From Welwitschia mirabilis (taxonomy: Eukaryota; Gnetophyta; Gnetopsida; Welwitschiales): a stretch of DNA of 64,000 bases. The first letter of the stretch is position 1. Every line of letters starts with the position of its first letter. The notes beneath the pieces are model-generated. The model worked only from the letters and a program-made list of their open reading frames with translations, did not search any database and was not told the origin of the DNA. Location of the stretch: NCBI GenBank assembly GCA_051453625.1, contig JBOZIK010000001.1, positions 99,233,891 to 99,297,890 on the forward strand, in the 5' to 3' direction. The position numbers and the translations under genes were made by a program. Of the stretch, positions 13,855-26,459 are shown one piece after another.

Positions 13855-14720
13855 TGGACATTCTTTTACATTATGATTTCCCTTACAATACTAATACTAA
13901 TATTCATTATACTGGTTCTAGTACTGATACTGACTAGGAGTTTGTAGAAGTTAGATCTTTAAGGTTAATTAATTACATAACTTTGATTAGGAATATTCTA
14001 GTTTCCTTTAAATGGAGTCTACTTTCATTGATTAAAATTCATATTTTTGCTATTAGTACTACTGACATTATTTTTGTTGAAGTGCAAATTCTTATTTTGA
14101 TAAGACATTTATGATTAATTTCCCTTAAGGATATGATCCCATGGAGGAATTCTTTTCTTAATTTCTTATTATCTCTGTTAGTTTTGTTCTACTATCTTTA
14201 CCTTTTTTATAGCCTCTACTAGATCTTAGGTTAAAACATGGATACTTTAGCACCAAAAAAATGGAGAAGATCATCAATAAAGAGATTTTTATTTAGATTC
14301 TTTATCCAAATGCATATGTAATTCATATCTTAATAATTCTACAAATTTGCACTCATGATATGCTATGGTCACATTATGGGCTTGTCTTAGATTGTAGAAT
14401 TCTATAACCTTTTGATGAATATAAAACTTGATCATGTACCTCTCCTGAGAGATATGCTTAAATTCCCTCCATGGAAGTTCTAGAACTACTACCTGAGTCA
14501 TTTCCATTTTATACCATAGATTATCTTCTTCTTGTAGAATATAAATAGCTAAGGAAGCCTTTTAATTTTCATCACATCTAAGATACCTATAACCTTTTTA
14601 ACATCTCTTAGCCATGCTTCTACTTTGAAAGAATCTGAACCTCCTACAAACTTTAGTGGATTTATCTTAATAAACATTTGAATTAATTTCCTCATACCCA
14701 TTTTTTTAGGTTGATTGACA
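13855..14720 (-). pseudogene. Gypsy E gag remnant with zinc knuckle
   Basis: 14289-14507 encodes a 72-codon open piece of the plant gypsy gag domain: LPWREFKHISQERY, then a block like V.FYNLRQ ... TIAYHECKFVELLRY, corresponding to WxEFxxxFxxKYxP ... VxExxxxFxxLxxY in the family. Downstream near 13860-13900 is a zinc knuckle with CKGNHNVKEC, in which the first cysteine codon appears lost. Gag forms the particle that packages element RNA. Stops separate the two parts. Confidence 0.75.
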
Positions 14721-15826
14721 CCATTGTTTACTTGGGGGTTTTGACCTTAATTTACTATTTGTGATAGGAACTACATGAAGGTATTTATTAATACTTCTAG
14801 ATTAAGGTTTTTATTTCCATTATTAGTTTGCTAATTATCTTATGAATTTAGATTTGATTACCTGGTATAACTGACTTGGCCTCAAGGTTTAACTAATGAT
14901 AACGAGACATCTAAAAGAAGGGGAAATTTTTATAAGATTATATTTGTAAATAGAATAGACATAATTAAAGGTTAAACTTAGAAATATTTTTATAATCTTA
15001 GGAAGGATATGGTTATCATTACAATGTGATGAGTCCTTATTTATATCTTAAAGTACATAATCAAGTTTATTTCCTTTATTCATTTTTAATAGATAAGGTT
15101 TACAAGTGATGAATATTGATTTTTACGTGGCTATATGATTTAGTAGAATAACTTGATTGCAGATTTGATTATTTTAAAGGGTATCTAATTCTATGGTTGA
15201 GCTATTTAAGGAATCATATGAGGTTATTATCCTAAATTCTTAAGATAATTCGAATTCTTCTACATGATTATCATCTGTAGCTATAAGGTAATAGAGCCTT
15301 TAATAACTTTAATTCATTATTCTTTTTAGTTTATCTACATATTTAGAATTATCATGAATATTACTAGCATAATGATCATCTAGGGGTTCCGATTATAATT
15401 AACCTTATGAATACTTTGAATCTATCACAAATTTAATCAACCTCTAGGATTATTAAGGCGCTAAGATTATGATTAGTTTAGTCTTTATAATTATTGGAAT
15501 TAACATGAATATAATTTTGTATATATTTAGAGAGTAGGAAAAATTATAGATATAATGGAATTTATGACTATTAAAAGATACAATTACATTCGTTCTTATT
15601 TAGAAGTCAAAGTTATCTTGGAATCTAGTATTATCAAAGGATATAATTGATTTTACTTATGGTTTAATATTATTAGGGATATAACCAATTTTATAGCTAT
15701 TAGAAATTAAGGTTATTATAGTTACTACTAATTTTATAATTATTAAGGAGAAAGATTGTTAAAAATATAATTGGTTTTATTTTCTTATAAATTTATAAGT
15801 GCTTAACATAAGTATTACTTAATTTA
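14721..15826 (-). other. Gypsy E 5' leader, no coding seen
   Basis: The sequence lies between the gag start and the primer site of element E. It is AT-rich with repeated ATTAGG/TATAATTG words from about 15560 to 15780 and no recognisable frame. It is probably the long untranslated leader of the element. Confidence 0.55.
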
Positions 15827-15843
15827 GAGCTCTTATACCAATT
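15827..15843 (-). promoter_or_regulatory. Primer binding site of gypsy E
   Basis: On the minus strand the bases next to the 5' LTR read TTGGTATAAGAGCTC. This matches the initiator-tRNA-Met site of plant LTR elements (TGGTATCAGAGC) with few changes. It fixes the LTR edge at 15844 and the minus orientation of the element. Confidence 0.75.
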
Positions 15844-16019
15844 TGTGATACCATCTTTTCTCTTATCCTAGCTAAGTACTATCTTGTTTTCTCCTTTTCT
15901 CTTTCTTTTTTAATATTGTTACCTAATAAACATAGTAGAATGTAGGACCAAATTCTACTTATTCCTTTATTAGAATTTCTATATTCTAAGAAAGACAAAT
16001 CATATTAATATTATATATT

Positions 16020-16355
16020 NNNNNNNNNNNNNNNNNNNNNNNNNNNNNNNNNNNNNNNNNNNNNNNNNNNNNNNNNNNNNNNNNNNNNNNNNNNNNNNNN
16101 NNNNNNNNNNNNNNNNNNNNNNNNNNNNNNNNNNNNNNNNNNNNNNNNNNNNNNNNNNNNNNNNNNNNNNNNNNNNNNNNNNNNNNNNNNNNNNNNNNNN
16201 NNNNNNNNNNNNNNNNNNNNNNNNNNNNNNNNNNNNNNNNNNNNNNNNNNNNNNNNNNNNNNNNNNNNNNNNNNNNNNNNNNNNNNNNNNNNNNNNNNNN
16301 NNNNNNNNNNNNNNNNNNNNNNNNNNNNNNNNNNNNNNNNNNNNNNNNNNNNNNN
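16020..16355. other. Assembly gap (336 N)
   Basis: A run of N inside the right LTR of element E. Confidence 0.95.
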
Positions 16356-16830
16356 TTAAGCACAGTACATGAGGTGGATGCATGATTATAATTGGCCCCT
16401 ACTTTCTTAAAGCATCTCTACATAGTACAACATAATACATCAATACCAAGAGATTGAAATATTAAGTTAGAGTAAGTTCATACATGAGTAGAATAGGAAA
16501 GTGATGATTAAATCCACTTCGAGAAGGGTAATATAAAAAATGCAAGGTAACCCACCTTGGTAATGAAATCCAAGTATGGGAATGAATTTATTAGAATGAT
16601 CTTGATTTAGTCTTGTTTGATGAATACAATACATCAATGCATGCAAACAATTCTAACTAATGTGGATATTTAATAAATTATTTACCTAGTTATAATAATA
16701 ATCATTATCATTTGATTCATTATATAAAAACAACCATAAAAAAAAACAATCATACCAAAATAGTTCTATTTTTAAGATTATCATAATAAAAATTTAGATA
16801 AAGGAAATATTCATTTATTTTTATTTAAAT

Positions 16831-16930
16831 NNNNNNNNNNNNNNNNNNNNNNNNNNNNNNNNNNNNNNNNNNNNNNNNNNNNNNNNNNNNNNNNNNNNNN
16901 NNNNNNNNNNNNNNNNNNNNNNNNNNNNNN
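16831..16930. other. Assembly gap (100 N)
   Basis: A run of N with similar AT-rich sequence on both edges. Confidence 0.95.
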
Positions 16931-19539
16931 TTAAATAAATAAATATTCATTTATTTTTCTTTTTATAATAATAAAAACATTCAAAACCTATCAAATGACA
17001 TCTTAATAATGTACTTAATAAACTAAAACATACTAGGAGCTATGTCAATTCTAGAAACATTGTTCCATGTTCATATGATAATCTTGATGGATTACTGCAA
17101 AGAAGGTAAACAAAAAGATGTATAGCTAAAGCATAATTGTCAAAGATATGTTATAAGTTAATGAAAAAAAATGATAAGCTAGAGACTACTTATATTACTT
17201 GAACTACTAAAGTTACAGGCATGCACATTTAAAATAAGTTAAAGAAAAAGGGTGAAAGAGGTATTTCCACAAATAAATACTAATAGAAAATTTAACTTAG
17301 ATTTACTAATAAAAATATATTTTATGTACTTAATTTTCTTATAAAAGTTTTTGTAATAAATTTTTTATAATTTTAAACATTAATTATAACATTTTTGACC
17401 TCTAAGGAGACATCATAGTTTTAAAATTAATAACTAATTAATTATAAGGTAAAAATAAATTTTAGTAGTTTTTTAGAAATTAGACATATAATAGGATTCT
17501 TAGGATCTAACTTAAACTATGCTAGAATTCTAAAAATATTATTTTTAAGTTTAAAAACTATCAATTTCTGTAAAATTACAGTTTTACTACACTACACTAA
17601 AATGATCATAACTTTCAAAATGCTTTGAGTTTTGAAATGATTCAAGACATTTTGGAAATATTATTCAATTTTATACAACTTAGGATGCTCAAGTTTGAAG
17701 ATATGATAATAGACAAGTACAAAATTGTAAATTACTTTCTTATGATTTTTTAGATTTATTTTCTAATGTATTTTAATGAATAATTTTTTTAAAAATAACT
17801 ATCCATTAAAAAATTACTATTTTTTATACATTTTGACATATATGACATAGTAATAGACTTATAGAAAAAGATTTCACTTTTTATACTTACTAATTAATAA
17901 GATATAGTATTTTTATCCTATGCTTCTAGCCTGGACATTTAATTTTTGTCATAACAAAAATATGATAAAGTTTTTACAATGAGTTAAGTAATAACTTAGA
18001 TCATGAAATTAATGTATATACTAACTAATTACTTATTGAATATCTTAATTAAGTTAATAATTTAAAGTATTTTATAAAAAAGATCAAATCAATTTAAAAA
18101 GAACCATTTACTATGAGCCTTGGGATTTCCATGAAAGAGTAGTAGCCTAAAGAGATTTTTAAGGATTAGACTTTGTCCCTAATAAGGTGATCCTAATGCA
18201 TAATAGATTAAAAAAATAATATTAAAATAAACATAGGTATGAAAATTTCTTTCTTTCTTTTTGAAATAGTAAACCCCTTAGTCACTTAGCCATAATCATC
18301 CATTAGTAACCTCCATCAACAAGTATAAGAGACCCCTCATATCTCACAATAATGTCTTGATGAGATCCAATGGGAGGGAATAATATTTTATAACATAATT
18401 GTATAAAATCCATAAATAATTCTCTAATTCAATATCACATCATTATAATAGAAAAAAGAGATCATATGATTAATAAGAGTGAAGGGCTTACTTGGAAAGG
18501 TTACTAAGACCTTAATAGTTGAAGATTGATGAAGATCCAAACTCAAGAATCCCTTAGCTTCAATCTTCAGAAGCAAGAGAATGAGAAAAAGGAGAGAGAA
18601 AGGACAGAAAAAATGCACTTATATGAAACAAAAGAAAAGTATCTCCTCTCACAAGAGAGGGAAGGATATATATATATATATATATATAAAGGCACATAGT
18701 TCAAGATCATGAGATCACATGAATTAGCATTAATAAGTGAGATGAGTAACAAGTAAAAATGGAGTATTAAAAAAGATCATATTTATAACTCATACACATA
18801 ACTAAGATGAGTAGTCTTTTTGCTTCAATTATTAAGATTAATTACATACATCATTTTATTATGCTAGCTCTTTGTAATCCTTCATAGGCTCATAGGTAAG
18901 TTTAATTCATTCAAGACATGCATCAAAAGAACAAAGACATAAATCTCAAAATTGTCATGTGTTATAATGAAAAAAATATTCAATTACAATAAATAAAATA
19001 ATGAGTATGCTATAAACCAAATGCTCTTACACATCTCAAAGAATGTAAAAGTTATGATGGAGTAAATCTACTCCTTTATTATTTTTGCTTCTAAGTAAGA
19101 ATGCATGTACTTGTTTAAATACTTATTTATTTCAAATGCATAAAATCTATCAATTACATAATAAAAGAAAAAATATTTATTCATAATATAGTACACATAT
19201 CACATTTATGAAGGACTTCAATCATTAAATAAGATGCAAAATATATATCATGTCCTCTTAAAATTTTTAATTTTTTAGTCTTATTGTGTGATTTTATCTC
19301 CTCACATAATGGAGTTATCTAATTTTAAATGTCTAAATAGATTTTTTCATTAAAACATTTCAACATAATTTTGATTATTTTCATGATAAATTATAAAAAT
19401 TACAAAGTAAGACTCGTTTTACAATGACATCTTACTTGATAAAGAGCTTAGATAAGGATAATTGATCATTTAATTAAAAGATTAATATACTTAATATTTA
19501 AGTAAATAAGGTTTACGAAATATGGGATATGACACTTAT

Positions 19540-20250
19540 ACATCCAAAGGCTCTAGGTATTTTATGGTTATAATAGATGATTATTTAAGATATGCTTGGT
19601 ACTTCGTATTAAATTTAAAAGATGAGGCTTTCTACACCTTTAAATATTTTAAGAACAATGTTGAAAATCAATTGAGAAAAAATAAAAGTAATTAGGAGCG
19701 ATAAAGGTGATGAATTTATGAATGAAGATTTTGTGCAATTTTGTAATGAATGTGGCATTAAAAAGCAAACCACATGTGTCTTTTCTTTTCAGTATAATGG
19801 CATTGTAAAAAATAAAAATGGCCTAATACAAGAATTGATAAGATGTTTGCTTATTCAAACCAAATTGCCAAATAAATTTTGGGGTGAGGCTATTACAATA
19901 CCAACTTATCTTTTCAATAGAGTTATCACCTTAGCCAATTAAAGTAAGAAACCTTATGAGCACATTTTCAAAAGAGCACTAGGGCTATCCCATTTAAAAA
20001 TATTTTATTGCATTGTTGGATACATATTTCAAATCAATTGACATCAAAACTATATTTAAGAAGTAGAAAATGCTTTTTTATTGGCTATGATATTAATTCT
20101 TATGCATACCATTGTTTTAATCCCATTAACAACAAATACTTCATTTTAAGAGATGTAAAATTTGATGAATCCAAGTTTGGGCTTGGATACTTCATGGATG
20201 AAGAAAATAATGAATAGCCAAAATGACTTCTAATCAATCATAAATTTTAT
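19540..20250 (+). pseudogene. Copia D integrase, continued after the E insertion
   Basis: This is the rest of the copia integrase broken at 5701. 19560-19720 contains IDDYLRYAW and VIRSDKGDEF, two blocks around catalytic aspartates of the DDE core. 19718-19942 stays open for 74 codons (NECGIKKQTTCVF ... LPNKFWGEA), which includes the region of the final catalytic glutamate; a QYNGIVKNKN block stands where NGVxERKN is usual. 20008-20217 gives the C-terminal block (RSRKCFFIGYDINSYAYHCF ... RDVKFDES). Stops occur between the pieces. The strand and order match the gag-protease part at 3751-5701. Confidence 0.85.
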
Positions 20251-21255
20251 CAAAATTTATAAGAGACCATACTCCAATTCAAATTCTTGATTAGAATTTC
20301 AATAGAAGGTTTACAAGAAGTCAGTTAAACTATACTTATGTTGTTTATTTAGCATTAGTAAGTGAGCCAAATTTAGTTAATAAAGCAATTGCATCTCCAA
20401 CTTGAAAAGAGGTAATGGACAAAGAAATCATAGCCATCATGCAGAATAGCACATTAGAGATTGTTAACAAGCAAAAAGATAATAAGATATTCGATGCAAA
20501 AGGGATTTACAAAACCAAATTTGATGAAAATTATAATGTCATAGGTTATAAGGCAAGGTTAATAGCAAGAGGCTACAAACAAAAGAAGTACATTCTTAGG
20601 TATATATTAGGAACTTGAAATTATGGCTTAAAATTTAAAAAATAAGATGGAAGATTGCATTACTTTTCTGATGCTAATTGGGGTGGAAGCTTAGATGATG
20701 GAAAATCTACTTCACATGCCATAATTTTTCATGACAACAATCCAATTTATTGAAAAAGTAAGAAATAAACCTTAGATTCACTATCATTAATTAAGGCTAA
20801 ATATATTTCTTTGGCTGATGCTTTACAACATATATTATAGATTTTGAAATTACTGAAACAACTACAAATTAATGTAGAGGTACTAGTTGATATGTTTGTT
20901 GACAAAATGCTAGTCATTTTACTTTGTCAAGAGTAAGAAAATTCCTATAATATATTATATAATATAAACCGTGGAGGCCTATTAACTAGATTTGGTTATA
21001 TCAGGTAATAAACAAGCATGAGCCTTCTCACAGATTATGTGTTTACTCATTACAAGACATCAAAGCACATTAAAATTAAATACTATTTCATCAAAGATAA
21101 AGTTAAGGAAGGAGTTATAAGATTCATGTAAATTTCAACTCAAGAACAATAGGCAAATCTCATGACAAAGAGGCTACCTCCATTTAAGATGAAAAATTTC
21201 TTTTTAAAGTAAAAATTAATTCAAGTTAAAGATGCTAATTCTAATCACATCATTC
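20251..21255 (+). pseudogene. Copia D RT start fused to RNase H by an internal deletion
   Basis: 20415-20580 encodes the beginning of copia RT: MDKEIIAIMQNSTLEIV, then YKARLIARGYKQ. Directly after this, with no stop, comes KKYILRYILGT, which in intact elements lies several hundred bases later at the RNase H end. The polymerase palm with the YVDD block is therefore missing. RNase H traces follow: FSDANWGGSLDDGKSTSHA, a SLIKAKYISLADA block, and the tail that precedes the LTR to about 21200. Many stops are present. Confidence 0.85.
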
Positions 21256-22450
21256 TAAAGGAGGGATTACCATATTATGTGGTTTAATGTAACCATCATA
21301 ACACTGTACATGTTTTATTTTGTATATGCCTTAGTGTAAATTAGTTAGATAGATTTATTTTTCTTGTTGTATCAATATAGGCTTTATGAAGTTATGTTTA
21401 TTTTAAAATAAAAAGAGATTTATCCCATATTTGGAAGGTGGAACGGAATGACATACACTTCAATTATAAAAGCATGTAAATAGACATATATTTTTTCTAA
21501 AAAAACCCTTGATATCTCTTGAAGAGATGAATAGGATCTTGCTAGATTAAAGACTAATTTTTAGTTTGATTCATTTTTGCTTCATGCTTTATTTAATGCT
21601 TGAAAAATTAATCAATAATTCATTTATAATTTAATAAATTCCAACAACAATAGATGTTTCAATAGCTTTAAGTTAATTAAACTTGATTGTATTCCATACT
21701 TTAATTATAGGTTTATTTTATGTTTTAATGCATTGAAATTTATTAAAGATCATGTTATTTTAATGAAATAAGAGTTAATATCATCAAATAAGAAAGATTC
21801 AAACTCATAATTATGAAATTCAATCAAATAATGGTAATCTTTAAATATTTATCAAAGGATTTAATTATTTGAAGAGATTGTTGTATCATTTCATAAAAAG
21901 AAGAAACAATTTTCACATTTGATCATAGATGATAAAAGAATGATGTTTTTAAGGGTTTGAATTCATTTTTAAATTGTTGTATTTGTCTTAGAAATGTTAG
22001 TAGATGAGTTAGTCTTAAAATTTCACTATTAGAACTTTGTTTTAGTATTTTTTGGATTCTATTTCAAAATTAACTTATAGGATAGACGTCTTTCAAAAGA
22101 TTGACATCTATGATCCATGAAATAAATGTCTTTCAACTTTGAAGACATCTTCATAGAACTTAATTTTCAAGTCATTAAAAGGATAGACATCTTTTAGTTT
22201 CAAAGATGGCTTTGCATAACTGAAATTTGATTAAAGATAATAAAACTTTTAGGATAGATGTTTGACACATCAAAGACCTATTCTATCAACTCATTAAAAT
22301 CAGAAAAGACATCTAACAGGTCAACGAAGTCTATGCATTTAATAAACATCTTTCAACATTAAAGATGTCTGCAATTCTAATCAGTCTAAATTAACTTGGT
22401 TCACCAAGCTTCTACTAACATCACTTTGACAAGTAAAAGGAGAAATGAGT
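21256..22450 (+). repeat. Copia D 3' end: polypurine tract and 3' LTR
   Basis: A polypurine tract AAAGGAGGGA (21257-21266) comes just after the polyprotein tail. The LTR should start at about 21268 but lacks a clear TG. 22080-22400 holds a dense set of AGACATCTTT / AAAGATGTCT words, like the LTRs of A, B and C, which supports an LTR assignment. The far end is not clear; I stop where the motif cluster ends. Confidence 0.55.
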
Positions 22451-22834
22451 ATAGTAAAAAGGTGAAATTTAAGAATGTTATACTAAAATCATCATTATAA
22501 TTCTGTGTAAGGAAAGAGATGCAAGTCACAACCACTCACAAGGGAAGAAGTACTTGCAAGTTAAACTATTATGAAGCAATATATAGTAGGCCTTTGTCTT
22601 TGTCATTATATTGTATAACACATTTAATCTAGATTATGTTAAAAGTAGGAAATGATCATTCCTACCAATATTTCATGAGGATGCTTAAGTACTTCCTAGT
22701 TTTCCTTACCAAAGCTCTCATCCACTCATAAACTTAATGTGTTCTTTAGCTTTCTTGGGAAACCTCCAACTAGATTACTAATGATTTATATTTTTTTATC
22801 TATTAAATATTAGATGATAATGCATAGAGAAACT
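22451..22834. other. Unassigned sequence between D and F
   Basis: AT-rich sequence without a copy elsewhere in the window. It could be the end of the D LTR (U5) or host sequence. I see no coding trace. Confidence 0.4.
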
Positions 22835-23322
22835 ACACAGAATGTTGATGCATTTGTGTAGTTCTAAAAATTAATTTTTTTTTTTTGTTAAGCAACCCCA
22901 AAATATGGTATTTGAGTTGGCTTCTAATTCTCCTCTAGACTTATTTTCCTCCTCCCTTCATTTTAATTTCTACTTACTATTATGTATCTAAAGCTATATG
23001 GAAATACCTATGTACTTCTTCTAATAATGCTCTTACTATCTTACTAGAAAAAGAATTTATTATAAGATTCCACCTTTCACCATTTATGCAAAATGTAGGC
23101 CCATGCATACCAACTAATCACTACACTAAAAGTAAGAGTAAAGGTTAACATGGATACAATATTTCCTTAGAAATATTATAATTTTCTTTATTTGCATTCC
23201 TTTCTCATTCTTGCATATATTTACTTACTCTTTATCTATATTACTTATTTATACATGTTTCTCCATTATGTACTACCATAATATTATAGATTAAAACTTC
23301 ACATTAAATCCAGGGTGTTATA
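22835..23322 (-). repeat. Partial 3' LTR of gypsy-like element F
   Basis: It aligns with 27035-27473 from TGTTGATGCATTTG to GGGTGTTA.A. On the minus strand it begins TATAACACCCTG, the decayed form of the common gypsy LTR start TGTAACACCCC. Only about 0.5 kb of an LTR of about 4 kb is left; the rest is truncated at about 22835. Confidence 0.7.
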
Positions 23323-23439
23323 TTCTCACCTCCTTAAGAAGTTTTCATCCCCATAAATGACTTAAACCATTTATTACATTGATAATAACCATTAATAAAT
23401 TTATTAAGTAATAGATTCAAACCTAGCTTTTATACCAAC
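23323..23439 (-). mobile_element. Internal part of F: polypurine tract and primer site only
   Basis: On the minus strand the primer site TTGGTATAAAAGC (about 23426-23439) touches the 5' LTR, and the tract AAGGAGGTGAGAA (23323-23337) touches the 3' LTR. Only 117 bases separate the LTRs, so no protein can be encoded. F is either a derivative that lost its whole coding region or a short non-autonomous type. Confidence 0.65.
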
Positions 23440-23487
23440 TGATATAACCTAGTCTTGAATTTCCGTTGAGAAGCACAATTTTTTTAA

Positions 23488-23655
23488 NNNNNNNNNNNNN
23501 NNNNNNNNNNNNNNNNNNNNNNNNNNNNNNNNNNNNNNNNNNNNNNNNNNNNNNNNNNNNNNNNNNNNNNNNNNNNNNNNNNNNNNNNNNNNNNNNNNNN
23601 NNNNNNNNNNNNNNNNNNNNNNNNNNNNNNNNNNNNNNNNNNNNNNNNNNNNNNN
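23488..23655. other. Assembly gap (168 N)
   Basis: A run of N inside the F LTR. All open frames that cross it are artefacts of N. Confidence 0.95.
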
Positions 23656-26459
23656 GAAAAGAAGTGTACAAGTTGTGATCGAGTTGCTGGTTGCACTAGA
23701 AACTAAGCAATCATGCCTACGTATCCTCATCTAGAGGATTTTAGACCACATATAGTTCTATTTTGGACCTTGTTCACATCTCCACCAATATGTATGAGTA
23801 TATGATAGATTAAGGAGGTCCATATCAGTGAGCATGTGGCAAAATGCATGATTTGCTATAAAGAAAATGCAAAACACAATAATTTAAAATACCATAATGC
23901 AACTCAATAATGCACTCCTTATGCCATAGCGTATCTCAAAAAATGCATTTAATATGCCATAATGCAAAAAAATGCATTTAAAATGATGCAATGCAAAATC
24001 ATATAGGTACCTACGCATATAGTGAAACCTCAAGGTGGTCATATACTTATCCATTACTAACCTCATTTACCAAGCTTAAGATACGCTTCATATTTCCCTA
24101 ATCTCTTGATGAGAGCCAACGGAAGGGATAAATACATATTATCCATTAGAAAATAATGTTTCATATCATTACATTCTTAATAAATCAAATACATACTCGA
24201 GACATTCAATTCATATGCTTAAACATCTACACATTTAAGGATGAATACCTTGAATGCATTAAAGCATACTCAAAGTAGCCATGATCATTAAGAACTATGC
24301 TAAGCCTACATCATTATACATTATAATATGCATAACATAGTCATATTGAATTACACTAGAATCAACCATGATCATTAGTAAATACAACATTAATATCTGA
24401 AATTCAATATAGATTAATTCCTATAAGTATCTAAGAGTAAAAAAGGATTCCCTCAAAATAAATATAATACAACATTATCTATGAAACCCATCTGAGAGTA
24501 TAAAAGAAAGAGTTTTTAATCTTAACAAATATTTTCTTCATTATGTTCGAATATACACTATCAACCAAAAAAAAAAAAAGATGGGTTGGGGGTGGGAATT
24601 AACCTATAATAAGAAACAATATAGTAAGAGCTTTATAATTGACACACATAATAGAGCCTTACTAGTAGTGAGTATGAAAGAGTCCAAGTAAAAGGATAAG
24701 TAATTAGGCATGATGACTCATTATTAAAATTCAAAATAAGGGGCTTGTAATGATAACGTAAATAAATTAAGACCATTTCATTACCTTTTAAACTATTTAT
24801 ATCTAGTGTAAATTAGAAAAATAAAATTAAGCTATAATCTCACAATATCTCTTAGATCCTAAATAAACCCTAGCTATGCCTCCACTAAGTATTATATGTA
24901 TATCTTAAAGCAGTGTAGAAATAGGATACTAAAAACTCATAGGTTGAGTGAAATATAACCTATCATATAAAATATTGATTGGCTTCACAAACATCAAGGC
25001 TTGCATGACTAACTAACAACAAGCACTCTTAATCATAAATTCATAAAAATAGTATAAAAGCCTAACCAACATATACAATGTAAAATAAGCAACATACAAA
25101 TACCATTAAAGGCAACAAGAAGCACATTTAAGAGATTGAAATGTCAATGATAATGTTTTGCTAATTGTTCTTATTTCTATTTTTGTGGTATAATATACAT
25201 AAACATATTATGCATATTTATAAATTAGTACAAAATGATTATCCTAACTATAACTGCCACACTTATCAACAACATAATTAGCAAGGTGATGTTATCACCT
25301 CCATNNNNNNNNNNCAAATTCCATTTCCCATTGTATCGTATTAATCCCTAACTATAGTTATTATTTTTTTGGTTTAATACCTTTAAGTATTCCATTACAT
25401 ATAACTATATTTTAATGCATGAAATTTACATTTATAAATAGAATTAGTGCTTGAGAACTTCCCAATTCTTATTATTAACATCATGACCATTATTGTATAC
25501 TCCACCATATGACTTGCATTAATTATCCTTATATAATTATATTTTACTACTACTTATTTGTTATATATCTTCTAACTCATTACTTATTTTATATTTTTAC
25601 CTCTTATTCTCGCTACCTATTACCTAATTGGTTTTCTTATTATTCTCATTTTTATTATTTATCATTTGCTTTTGTTAATTATCTACTAAGTAATATATAT
25701 GCCTCATCTTAGAGTTATCACATTAGGCATGCTACACTTAATCATGCAAAGCATGGTTTTTTAATGCATTCTAAAAAGGTGACTTAATTTTAGATGTTGG
25801 TGCTCTCTAGATTGTAGCTAGGTGATTACTCCATTAACCTCTGTAGTTGACCATGGTAGTTATAAAAAGATAATACATTCCTGCCTTCTTTCTATTAAAG
25901 TTACCATTAACTTTATCTTCCTCAATATGATTTCCATCATTGTTTATTATTACTTTGATTCTACATTCTCACTATTTTGAGAGCTTCTTTCACAGCTTTA
26001 AAGAAGATGAAACTTTTCAATGAAATTGTTTATGTACCATTTCCATATCATTGTAGTATGTTTCTTTAGTTTAATAAAAACTTTAAATTAGAAGCAAATA
26101 GGAAGATGGTTCTTTCATTGGATTGGATTGCAACTCCTTTAGAAGATGTTAAACATGCACCTTAAGTGTTTGATGTCTTCTTCCTTTAGAATAACATCAT
26201 GCAAGTCAAGCTTTAAATTATATATTTGTACTTCTAAAACAAAAAATATTTTAGTCCTTTAAGGATTCTAAGATTATACTATAATAAACTCCATTATTAT
26301 TAGACTCAAAAATCTATAATTAAACTTCTCCAATAAAATATGTTAAACAATATATATCACCTATTATTAATAAGAATACACTGACCCCAAAGATGCAGTA
26401 CAGTAAATCAATAAAATGATTAACCATGAAAACTTGCAGCTTAATTAAAAAAAAATTAA

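Larger units (their letters stand above)
15844..19534 (-). repeat. LTR of gypsy E (right copy, 5' LTR in element sense)
   Basis: The partner of 5707-10401. It has one copy of the segment that is double in the left LTR (here about 17240-18370). It holds two gaps (16020-16355 and 16831-16930) and a (TA)n run near 18666-18688. On each side of the gap at 16831 the same words AAATATTCATTTATTTTT occur, so that gap may be an unmerged overlap. No gene is seen. Confidence 0.8.
5702..19539 (-). mobile_element. Ty3/gypsy chromovirus E inserted in copia D
   Basis: A complete but decayed LTR element of about 13.8 kb in minus orientation. LTRs are 5707-10401 and 15844-19534, with TG...CA-type ends (TGTGATACC ... 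GATATGACA in the right copy). The internal part runs 10402-15843. Flanking bases are CTTTT (5702-5706) and CTTAT (19535-19539), a 5-base target duplication with one mismatch. The copia integrase of D is interrupted at this point and continues on the far side, which confirms the insertion. The chromodomain at the integrase end places E in the chromoviruses, probably the Tekay/Del clade given the very long LTRs. Confidence 0.85.

Noticed and set aside
15986-16383. Long open frames across N runs, also at 23423-23730, 47032-47304, 52786-53118 and 61683-62094
   Set aside because: They are open only because N cannot give a stop; only short real sequence lies at the edges.
25509-25712. Tyrosine- and leucine-rich frame as a membrane protein, also 27256-27444
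   Set aside because: The composition is what T-rich LTR sequence gives in any frame, and no start context or homologous block is seen.
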